From Syntrophorhabdus sp. PtaB.Bin047 (GTDB lineage: Bacteria; Desulfobacterota; Syntrophorhabdia; Syntrophorhabdales; Syntrophorhabdaceae), in NCBI GenBank assembly GCA_002067235.1, contig MVQP01000010.1, positions 1 through 56,562 of the forward strand: DNA of 56,562 bases, given 5' to 3'. A program made the position numbers and the translations under genes. Position 1 is the stretch's first letter, and each line of letters starts with the position of its first letter. Shown here in pieces: positions 49,863 through 56,562 of the stretch. The notes under the pieces are model-generated. The model saw only the letters and a program-made list of their open reading frames with translations. It was not told the origin of the DNA and searched no databases.

Positions 49863-51986
49863 TTATCCTCCATTCTCCTTGAACCACTCGAAGGTCCTTG
49901 AAAGACCTTCCTCGAGAGACACCCTCGGCCGCCAGCCTATGCGCTCCTTGATCTTCGTGTTGCTGAAGGCTGTGTCCGCGGATGCGGAACTTAGCCGATA
50001 CCGGGTGAGTACGGGGTCCCTGTGCATCATCCTGAAAACGGCCTCCTGGAAGCGGACGGAGGAATACACGAACCAGTAAGGCAAGGACACCGAGCGGGAC
50101 CGCGGGAACACCCCTGCCGCAAGTTTCCTCACGTAGTCCTCTTTTGTCGTGCCTTCGTCGTCGATGACGTTGAACGTCTGGCCCGCCGCCCTGTCGTCCT
50201 CCATGCACAGGATAATGGCATCCACAAGGTTGTCGATGTAAACGAGAGGCAGCCTCATTTTCTTCTTCCCCAGTATCATGAACACTTTGTCGAAGAGCGA
50301 GATACCTATGAGGGGCGTGAAAACAGGGCCTCCGGGCCCGTATATGGTGGCGGGCCTCAGTATGACCCCCGGGACCTTGCCGTTGCCGTTGCCGCTCGCC
50401 GCCATCAAACCCTTCGCCACCCTTTCCGCCTCCAGCTTCGAGAAGGTGTAGAATCCGCGGGCCCCCGGGTTCTCTTCAAGCCGGCCGTCCTCCGTCACCA
50501 CCGACCCCTTCTTGAGACCGCTCATATGGTAGACGCTCATGGAGCTGATGTAGATCACCCGCCTGACCTTGAGCTGCCTGGCAAGTCTCATGACCCTTTC
50601 CGTCCCGCGGACCGTCGTGGCGTCAAAGGTGCTCCAATCGCCCTCCTGGGCGGCGGCGGCATGGACCACAAAATCCATCCCGTCGATGGCCTGCGCCAGG
50701 GCAAGTTCGTCGCGCACGTCTCCGTAATGGACGTCGACACCGAGTATCCTGAAGGGATCCACGTCCGTGAGCTTCCGGACGAGAACGCGGACGAAATACC
50801 CCTTCTCCACGAGGACCTCCGTCAGCCTCCGGCCGAGAAAACCCCCTGCCCCCGTGACGAGGACTCTTCCCCTCGCCGGGGCCCATTCCACTTCCGCCCT
50901 GGCGTGGATGTTCCTGAACACGGGATGGAGCTTGCCGGCGTCCTTCCACACCTCGTCCATGGCCTTGAGTACGGCAAGGGCGCTTTCCGCGGTAACCGGG
51001 GTGTCCGTCGCCTGCAGGATGGAATCGTAGAAACCGTGGATGAGGTTTTTCATCCCCGAATAGGGCTTCAGTCTCCCCGTGAGGAACCTGTACACGTTGG
51101 AGAACGTTTGCGTGGTCAGCGCACGGGCCGCCCCGAGATTCCCGGCTATCTTCGTCACCGCCCCCGGCAGCCCCGTCAACCTGCTGGCTACCATGGTCAT
51201 GTTGTTGAAGTCCACGGTGATAATGGCCTTCTTGTGGTAGATCTTCAGGAAATGCTGGAAGGGCCTCGCGTTGAAGGATATGGTTAGTTTGCCCATGGCC
51301 CTTTCGCCCTCCACCATGATGTGAAGCTCATCGGAGAGACCCTGGATGAGGGCCCCGCATGAGGCGGCCATCGTCTGCATCCTCACCGGCCTGCCCGTGT
51401 ACTCCAGCATGAGGTAGAGGGGATGGGAGAGGAAATCATGGAAAAGCCCCCCGGGCAGGGAGAAGATCCACGATATCTCGCCCGCCCCCCGGTAACCCAT
51501 GATCTCCGGGATCCGGGGGTTTATGCCGTAGTAGCTTTCCACATAGGTGACGTCCCCGGCACGCAGGTCTTTCAGGACCTCCTTTGCCTTCAGCATCCAG
51601 GGATCGAACAGATGGTTGTGGTCGACACACAGTCGGACGCCGTTCTGAGCGGCGATGTCGTAGAGCCTTACGGCGCTGCCGTGGTCGAGTGTCAGGGGCT
51701 TCTCGACGAAGACGTGGTTCTTGAGGTTCATGGCCCTCTCGGCGAGCATTGCGTGTGTCTGCGGAGGCGTGGTGATGTGGATGACGTCCGTCGCTTGCGC
51801 GCGGGCCATCTCTTCGAGGTCACTGTAACAGTTTGCGATGCCGTACACGTCGCTTGCCTTCTTCAAAGCCTTCTCATCCCTGTCCGCCACCCCGCACAGG
51901 ATGGCTCCCGGATAGGAACGGATGAAGGCCTGATGGTGGTGAAAGATCGTTCCGCAACCGACAATACCGACTCTGAGCTTATCCAT
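49863..51986 (-). CDS. Gfo/Idh/MocA oxidoreductase fused to a short-chain epimerase/dehydratase
   Basis: About 707 residues in two enzymes. The N-terminal part (1-345) is a Gfo/Idh/MocA NAD-dependent dehydrogenase: LRVGIVGCGTIFHHHQAF, the family EKPLT motif in VFVEKPLTLDHGSA and a C-terminal domain. The C-terminal part (about 375-707) is an extended SDR: VLVTGAGGFLGRRLTEVL, IYISSMSVY and YTFSKLEAERVA, with the YxxxK catalytic pair. Fusions of sugar dehydrogenase and epimerase in surface-glycan clusters suggest a two-step nucleotide-sugar conversion. The ATG at 51986 overlaps the upstream GT4 gene by eight bases. Confidence 0.85.
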   Translation of the reverse strand: MDKLRVGIVGCGTIFHHHQAFIRSYPGAILCGVADRDEKALKKASDVYGIANCYSDLEEMARAQATDVIHITTPPQTHAMLAERAMNLKNHVFVEKPLTLDHGSAVRLYDIAAQNGVRLCVDHNHLFDPWMLKAKEVLKDLRAGDVTYVESYYGINPRIPEIMGYRGAGEISWIFSLPGGLFHDFLSHPLYLMLEYTGRPVRMQTMAASCGALIQGLSDELHIMVEGERAMGKLTISFNARPFQHFLKIYHKKAIITVDFNNMTMVASRLTGLPGAVTKIAGNLGAARALTTQTFSNVYRFLTGRLKPYSGMKNLIHGFYDSILQATDTPVTAESALAVLKAMDEVWKDAGKLHPVFRNIHARAEVEWAPARGRVLVTGAGGFLGRRLTEVLVEKGYFVRVLVRKLTDVDPFRILGVDVHYGDVRDELALAQAIDGMDFVVHAAAAQEGDWSTFDATTVRGTERVMRLARQLKVRRVIYISSMSVYHMSGLKKGSVVTEDGRLEENPGARGFYTFSKLEAERVAKGLMAASGNGNGKVPGVILRPATIYGPGGPVFTPLIGISLFDKVFMILGKKKMRLPLVYIDNLVDAIILCMEDDRAAGQTFNVIDDEGTTKEDYVRKLAAGVFPRSRSVSLPYWFVYSSVRFQEAVFRMMHRDPVLTRYRLSSASADTAFSNTKIKERIGWRPRVSLEEGLSRTFEWFKENGG

Positions 51987-53139
51987 TCGACGCTTCCTCC
52001 CTTTTATTGAGCATAGACAGATAACATCTCTCGATCCTCCGCGCCCATGACGATCTCTCGAAATCGCGAAGGACCTTCTTTTGAGCGTTTCGGGATATAC
52101 CCATGTACCTGTTGGCGTCCACGACGAGATCTTCGACGGCCCGGCAAAGCGCCCCCGTGTCCCCCGGCTCGACGAGCAGGCCGTCAACACCGTCCTCGAT
52201 GACCTCGGGTATTCCGCCCACCCCCGTGGAAACCACAGGTATGCCGTGCCTCATCGCCTCGAGGACGGTCAGCGGCACCCCTTCCGTCGAGGAGGCTATG
52301 ACGAGCATGTCCAGCAACGAATAGATCCCTTCCATCGCTTCGACGAACCCGGTGAACCTCACCTTTCCATCGAGACCCAGCCTCATCGTCAGGCCTTCGA
52401 GGCATTCCCGTTCAGGGCCTTCGCCGACAACGACGAACCTCAGATGGGCGTATCTTTCCGACAGCCGCTTCGCCACTTCGAGAAACCCCGGGATGTTCTT
52501 CTCGGGGCTCAGCCTTCCGACGATGCCTATCAGAAACTCCCCGTCACGCTTGTGAAGGGGGATGGACGGGACCGGGCATTTCCTCCCGTCGCCGTCCGCA
52601 GGCGCAACGGCGTTGCGGATCGTGGTCATCCTCTCCCTGCGCACTCCGCTTGAGCGCAGAACCTGCCTTATCTGGTCCGAGACGGGCAGCACAAGATCAA
52701 AGAAGCGCAGAGCGAAGCGGTCGCATTGCTCATAGAAACGCAATCGCGGGTCGATGGACACGAAGCCGTGGATCGTCGCGACCACGGGGCGGGACGACAG
52801 CCTGGCGGCCATCAGCCCGACGATATCCGAGCGGTACCCATGGGTATGAACGATGGCAACCCCTTCGGAGCGGATGAACCGCACGAGACGGGGAATGTTC
52901 TCGACATCCAGGGTGCGCCTCAGCCAGAAGACGGTGCCGGGGATCCCCATCTCACGCACCCGCCCGAGGAACTCATTGTCGGGGGAACGGGCGTTCACGA
53001 AAGAACCGACAATGACACTGAACCGTGACCGGTCTATGGCATCCGCGAGGCTGAGGACCACCCTCTCGGCGCCTCCGAAATGGGTCGGAGCGATAAGGTG
53101 CAGCACGGTGATCGGCTTTTTTGGCGGTTTGCCTGTCAT
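51979..53139 (-). CDS. Family 4 glycosyltransferase
   Basis: A 386-residue GT-B enzyme. The N-terminal acceptor domain has VLHLIAPTHFGGAERVVLSL and HTHGYRSDIVGL. The C-terminal donor domain has LIGIVGRLSPEKNIPGFLEV, VVVGEGPERECLEGL, and the nucleotide-binding ASSTEGVPLTVLEAMRHGIP with the family EX7E pattern. No membrane segment is present. It is coupled by ATGA overlap to the acyltransferase gene upstream and overlaps the oxidoreductase gene downstream. It adds a sugar to a lipid-linked or nascent surface polysaccharide. Confidence 0.9.
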   Translation of the reverse strand: MTGKPPKKPITVLHLIAPTHFGGAERVVLSLADAIDRSRFSVIVGSFVNARSPDNEFLGRVREMGIPGTVFWLRRTLDVENIPRLVRFIRSEGVAIVHTHGYRSDIVGLMAARLSSRPVVATIHGFVSIDPRLRFYEQCDRFALRFFDLVLPVSDQIRQVLRSSGVRRERMTTIRNAVAPADGDGRKCPVPSIPLHKRDGEFLIGIVGRLSPEKNIPGFLEVAKRLSERYAHLRFVVVGEGPERECLEGLTMRLGLDGKVRFTGFVEAMEGIYSLLDMLVIASSTEGVPLTVLEAMRHGIPVVSTGVGGIPEVIEDGVDGLLVEPGDTGALCRAVEDLVVDANRYMGISRNAQKKVLRDFERSSWARRIERCYLSMLNKREEASNG

Positions 53140-53753
53140 GTATTCCGTGAGATGGTGAGGGACGGTCGGCCCTTTCGCCAGCCCGCCACTCTCTTTACGG
53201 CCCGGGCCGGATTGCCCGCCACGAGGGTGAAAGGTGCAACGTCTTTCGTCACCACGGCACCGGCGGCAACGACCGCCCCCTCGCCTATGGTCACCCCCTT
53301 GAGGACCATGGCCCGGCAGCCGATCCAGACCCCGTTCCCTATCGTCACAGGCATCACCAGCTCGGGCCCGTTGTCGGTCGAGTGATAATCGCGGTCCATG
53401 ATAACGCAGTCCCAGGCTATGATGACGCCATGGCCGATGTCGACGAGCCTGCCGGCGTGGATCTCCGTCCTGTCGCCGATGGAACAGTTCCTGCCTATCC
53501 TGATGCGGGCCCTGTCAACGCCGCCGCGCCCCCGGCAGGAGAGCTTCACCCCCGGCCAGAGGTCGGTCATGTCGCCAACCGATATGGTCCCGTCGTGCCT
53601 CACTATGCGGAGCCTGCCGCGGACCGACACCAGCGCGCGCCGCTCGAAGCTAAGGCACGAGACGACGTACCCCCGCGCGAAGCGAAGGACGGCCGACGCG
53701 ACCTGAAAGGGGGACCTGCGTCTCAGCTTTGTCAGGAGCTCTGCTGGTCTCAT
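53136..53753 (-). CDS. Left-handed beta-helix (hexapeptide) acyltransferase
   Basis: A 205-residue protein of the WbbJ/MaA type. Imperfect hexapeptide repeats start near residue 80 (ARIRIGRNCSIGDRTEIHAG) and continue through VIMDRDYHSTD and VTIGNGVWIGCRAMVLKGVT. It ends with GEGAVVAAGAVVTKDVAPFT and VAGNPARAVK. The His in DYHSTD is in the position of the catalytic base. It probably O- or N-acetylates a sugar of the surface glycan. It directly follows the ATP-grasp gene (stop and start adjacent). Confidence 0.88.
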   Translation of the reverse strand: MRPAELLTKLRRRSPFQVASAVLRFARGYVVSCLSFERRALVSVRGRLRIVRHDGTISVGDMTDLWPGVKLSCRGRGGVDRARIRIGRNCSIGDRTEIHAGRLVDIGHGVIIAWDCVIMDRDYHSTDNGPELVMPVTIGNGVWIGCRAMVLKGVTIGEGAVVAAGAVVTKDVAPFTLVAGNPARAVKRVAGWRKGRPSLTISRNT

Positions 53754-54947
53754 CTATTCCCAGACACCTTCCAGCGAATCGTGGGACCGGGGGTGCAGTG
53801 TCTTCTGTCCCACCATCTTCGCCAGGAAATCGAGGCCGAAGGTGAAAAAGGGCAAGGGGTCCCTGAGGCTGAGATCGTCGAAGGCGATCTTCCCGCCAAA
53901 GAGCCGGAAGTACTCCCTCAGGAATCCCATCCTGTCGCCGGCGCTCTTCAAGGCCTCGGGAAAGGTCCTGAGGTCCCCCCACACCCATCGCGTGACAACA
54001 CCCTTGCTGAAACCGTCGACACGGCGCGTATCTCCGTCGCGGGCCAGCGTGTACAGCAGGTAAGGAAAGTCCACGCCGCTGGCTATGCCCTGTACCAGGG
54101 AACCCCAGAGGCGCGGGTTGATGTCGATGAGATAGGGCGTGCCCGTTGCCTCGTCGACGATGAAATCCGCCTGGCATATCCCGTGCCAGGCGAGCCTCTC
54201 CAGCAATCTTCTCAAATGGCCCACCGCGACGGGGTCATCGACGCTGACCCTCAGCGTCGCCTGTCCGCCCGTAAAGGGGAGGTCCCTCAATTGCCTGTAA
54301 ACGACATGGGCCTTCAACTCTCCGCGACTGAAGAGCATCGCCACGCAATGCACCGTCCCATTTATCTTTTCCTGGACGGAGAACCTCTCCCAGGGCCGCC
54401 CGAAGTACGTGTCCCCGGAAAGGATGCTCTCGAGCTCCCGCTCGGTCGCCGCCTCCCTGATACCCCAGGCGCCCCCTCCCTGATAGGGCTTCACGAGCAC
54501 GGGATAGGTCAGGGCCGCTGCCTTCGGCCCCGCCTTCCTCAGCTCCGCCGCGGCGAAGGTCCGCGGCACGGGCACGCCGAGCGACTCGGCCAGCGGCATC
54601 CACCTGTCCTTGTTGTGCGTGGTGAGCACCTGGTCGTAGTCGGGAACGGCCATGCGGACATGCCGCGTGACCTCATCCTTGTACTTTGACAGGAGGAATG
54701 TCTCCTCGAACACCGGTATGAGCACGTCGGCCTTCAGGCGCCGCACGTTCTGAACGATGGACGCGATGAAGCCCGCCCGGTCCCTGAACGGGGACGGGTA
54801 AATGAAGTGTCCCTTTGAAAAGCGCGATGCAAAAGACATGGACAGAGGTACGAAGTCTGCGGTGTAGACGGGTATCCCCTTCCCGCCGAGGCTCCTGACG
54901 ACAGTGTAGGCGATCCTGTTCTTCGCGTTCGTGACGATGGCACTCAT
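53754..54947 (-). CDS. ATP-grasp ligase (carboxylate-amine type)
   Basis: A 397-residue ATP-grasp protein with the N-terminal preATP-grasp fold (AIVTNAKNRIAYTVVRSLGG, ADVLIPVFEETFLLSKYKDE). The ATP-binding core has YPVLVKPYQGGGAWGI, RFSVQEKINGTVH and the metal-binding FIVDEATGTPYLIDINPRLW. Such enzymes ligate amino acids or peptides to a carboxylate; the substrate is unknown. A second ATP-grasp gene lies only seven bases upstream. Together they suggest amidation or aminoacylation of a uronic-acid-containing glycan. Confidence 0.85.
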   Translation of the reverse strand: MSAIVTNAKNRIAYTVVRSLGGKGIPVYTADFVPLSMSFASRFSKGHFIYPSPFRDRAGFIASIVQNVRRLKADVLIPVFEETFLLSKYKDEVTRHVRMAVPDYDQVLTTHNKDRWMPLAESLGVPVPRTFAAAELRKAGPKAAALTYPVLVKPYQGGGAWGIREAATERELESILSGDTYFGRPWERFSVQEKINGTVHCVAMLFSRGELKAHVVYRQLRDLPFTGGQATLRVSVDDPVAVGHLRRLLERLAWHGICQADFIVDEATGTPYLIDINPRLWGSLVQGIASGVDFPYLLYTLARDGDTRRVDGFSKGVVTRWVWGDLRTFPEALKSAGDRMGFLREYFRLFGGKIAFDDLSLRDPLPFFTFGLDFLAKMVGQKTLHPRSHDSLEGVWE

Positions 54948-54954
54948 AACGTGT

Positions 54955-56178
54955 TCACCTCAAGACGCAGCCCCTTCTCCTGAGCATGTTGCCCACGTGC
55001 TCCCTCCACTCTTCGAAGAAGGGCCTGGGGTCCCTGGGATCGAAGATCGCGAAGGACATCCTGCCCAGGTAGGGGCGGAGATACTCCCAGGGAGAGAGCC
55101 TCTCGACCGCGTGGTTGAGCACCATGTGGAGGAGGTCCTTGTACAGATGCACCCAGTAAACGTTCTCCTTGAAGGAGTGGGCCCGTATCTTCTCATGCCG
55201 GACCAGGTCCGCGTACTGGATATAGGGGAAGTTGATGCCGCAGGAAACACACAGGGCCGTGTAGAATATGAACCTGGGGTTGATCTCGATGAGCTTGTAT
55301 CGACCGTCCCGGGGGTCGTATTTCCACTCGATCTCGGAAAAACCGTGGTAGCCGAGCTCTGTGAGGAGTCTGCGGCTCTGTTCGTCGACATCGGTTATCT
55401 TCTCGCTCTTCGTCACCCGTCCCTGACCGTATCTCGGCGGGTCCTGCCTCATCTTTCTCGATGTCATGGAGGCCAGGATCTCTCCCGAACGGTCAATGTA
55501 CGAAGCGAACTGGACCATCTGCCTGCTGTCCGGGCCGGGAATGATCTCGCATACCATCATGCCGAAAGGGTCACAGGTGAAGTTGCCGGTAATCTCCCTG
55601 TACACACCCGCCAGTTGCTCAAAGCATTCGATCTCGAACATCTTGAAACCGAAACGCCTTATGAACACGTGGGCCCGACCCGGCTTCAGGAGGCATGGAA
55701 ACGTTATCCTGTCCCTGAACCCGTACAACTCCTGAAGGGACCGCGGGCGGAAGGCTTCGGGAACGGCGATTCCCACCCGGCGTGCATTCTCGTAGAGGAC
55801 GTTCTTGTCCAGGATGCCTTCGATGACATCGAGGCCGGGCGTGGGGATAATGTAGTATCGCGACAGGATGTCCCTGTACCTGGCCAGAAACTCGACGCCG
55901 TAGTCTTTCGTGGGTATGACCAAAGTGCCGGACCATTTCCGCCCTTTCTCCAGGAGATAGACGAGGAGGCGCTCCGGCTGCTCGATGAAGCACGGGACCT
56001 CGATGCGGTCGGCCACGTATCTCGAATACCTTCCGATCTCCTCGCTTTCCCGGTCATAGATGACGATGGACCGGACGCCCCGTTTGCCGAGGGCCCTCAT
56101 CACCTGGTATCCCAGTCCCGTGGCGTTGAGCAGAATGACTTTATCCCCGGAAGACGAAATCTGTTTCGCGGTACGCAA
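54955..56178 (-). CDS. ATP-grasp ligase, second copy
   Basis: A 407-residue ATP-grasp protein, only distantly similar to the preceding one. The N-terminal part has VILLNATGLGYQVMRALGKR and TLVIPTKDYGVEFLARYRD. The ATP-binding part has FPCLLKPGRAHVFIRRFG, CDPFGMMVCEIIPGPDSRQM and the metal-binding YKLIEINPRFIFYTALCVSC. A duplicate-ligase arrangement beside an asparagine synthetase is typical of clusters that attach amino acids to surface glycans or build short peptides. It starts three bases after the asparagine synthetase stop. Confidence 0.83.
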   Translation of the reverse strand: MRTAKQISSSGDKVILLNATGLGYQVMRALGKRGVRSIVIYDRESEEIGRYSRYVADRIEVPCFIEQPERLLVYLLEKGRKWSGTLVIPTKDYGVEFLARYRDILSRYYIIPTPGLDVIEGILDKNVLYENARRVGIAVPEAFRPRSLQELYGFRDRITFPCLLKPGRAHVFIRRFGFKMFEIECFEQLAGVYREITGNFTCDPFGMMVCEIIPGPDSRQMVQFASYIDRSGEILASMTSRKMRQDPPRYGQGRVTKSEKITDVDEQSRRLLTELGYHGFSEIEWKYDPRDGRYKLIEINPRFIFYTALCVSCGINFPYIQYADLVRHEKIRAHSFKENVYWVHLYKDLLHMVLNHAVERLSPWEYLRPYLGRMSFAIFDPRDPRPFFEEWREHVGNMLRRRGCVLR

Positions 56179-56181
56179 TGG

Positions 56182-56562
56182 TTACCCCATGAACATACGG
56201 GACCAGGTCTGGAGCGCCAGCACGCCCATGAGCAGCGTCGCCCGGTCCGGCAGGCCTGCCTGGTGCTCCCGCCTCACTCTTTCAACCGCTTTCGCGTCGA
56301 AGATCCCGACCTTTCTTATGTCGGCCTCTGAAAAGGCTGTCTCCGCCCAGTCCGGCAGACGGACTTTTGCCAGCCAGGCTTCGTAGGGCGCCGCCAGGCC
56401 TTTTTTCCTGCGGAGCCTCGCCCCCTCGGGCACGATGCCTCTGACCGCGTTCCTGAGGAGGGACTTCTCGGTAAGATTGAAATAGGTGCCGTCGATCTTC
56501 AAACGAAAAGGGACTGACGCACAGAATTCCCACAGCTTGTGATCCAGAAAGGGTACGCGAGC
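56182..56562 (-). CDS. Asparagine synthetase (glutamine-hydrolysing) C-terminal part, cut by the window edge
   Basis: Only the last 126 codons are in the window; the open frame continues to base 56562. At the edge it reads ARVPFLDHKLWEFC, a diagnostic phrase of the asparagine synthetase AsnB domain, then LKIDGTYFNLTEKSLLRNAV and LPDRATLLMGVLAL. There is no start inside the window. In polysaccharide clusters, AsnB-like enzymes often transfer glutamine-derived amide nitrogen to a carboxylate in the glycan or make asparagine for a partner ligase. It is the most upstream gene of the cluster seen here. Confidence 0.88.
   Translation of the reverse strand, partial: ARVPFLDHKLWEFCASVPFRLKIDGTYFNLTEKSLLRNAVRGIVPEGARLRRKKGLAAPYEAWLAKVRLPDWAETAFSEADIRKVGIFDAKAVERVRREHQAGLPDRATLLMGVLALQTWSRMFMG

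Noticed and set aside
54931..56331. Long plus-strand frame opposite the ATP-grasp gene
   Set aside because: Antisense shadow of a well-supported ATP-grasp gene, without start signal.

Overview
The window is GC-rich, densely packed bacterial chromosome with no rRNA, tRNA, CRISPR array, insertion sequence or phage gene that I can see. The gene set suggests an anaerobic Gram-negative bacterium: pentahaem nitrite reductase NrfHA, a complete type II secretion (T2SS) operon with secretin, lipoproteins, sigma-54 regulation, an AmgK/MurU-like cell-wall-sugar pair and an NrpR-type nitrogen regulator beside gdhA. This fits Deltaproteobacteria/Desulfobacterota, perhaps a Syntrophorhabdus-like lineage; the placement is inference from gene content only.

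Layout from left to right: a terminator of an upstream gene, then nrfHA (223-1990). A sensor-less histidine kinase and NarL-type regulator follow (2315-3822), then a stand-alone CBM48-like protein and a metallo-beta-lactamase-fold lipoprotein (4104-5675). A plus-strand cell-wall block (6547-12402) encodes SpoIID/LytB, a MurU-like nucleotidyltransferase, an AmgK-like kinase, a two-part glycosyltransferase and a DUF4922/HIT-like protein. Next come a multi-PAS hybrid kinase (12545-14890) and a minus-strand block with a Cys-rich mini-protein, a transglutaminase-like protein, two TPM proteins and LemA (14901-18129). A carboxymuconolactone-decarboxylase-like protein and an 870-residue degenerate-KaiC/PPDK-like protein follow (18256-21315), then nrpR and gdhA (21273-23783), a second two-component system (24407-26674), nitronate monooxygenase, a D-Ala-D-Ala dipeptidase and an orphan NarL-type regulator (26879-29946).

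The right half holds a minus-strand T2SS operon in the order gspG-D-E-F-H-I-J-K-L-M-C (40993 down to 30150). Upstream of it, on the same strand, lies a GlrK-QseG-GlrR-like signalling triad (44719 down to 41409). Divergent from the triad are two exported-protein genes (45048-47616) that could be T2SS cargo; the first has a good sigma-54 promoter and an upstream palindrome. A perfect bidirectional terminator separates them from a minus-strand polysaccharide cluster (56562 down to 47773): asparagine synthetase (cut by the window edge), two ATP-grasp ligases, a hexapeptide acyltransferase, a GT4, an oxidoreductase-epimerase fusion, a GT2 and a methyltransferase.

The most unusual feature is not a gene. 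Many intergenic gaps hold degenerate tandem repeats of strict 9-base period (consensus AGGACCTAT; two large loci form long inverted arms around a short spacer, and two smaller loci vary) or of 7-base period (a different heptamer at each locus). They recall the heptameric STRR repeats of cyanobacteria, but I know of no description of this paired nonamer/heptamer pattern in this kind of organism.
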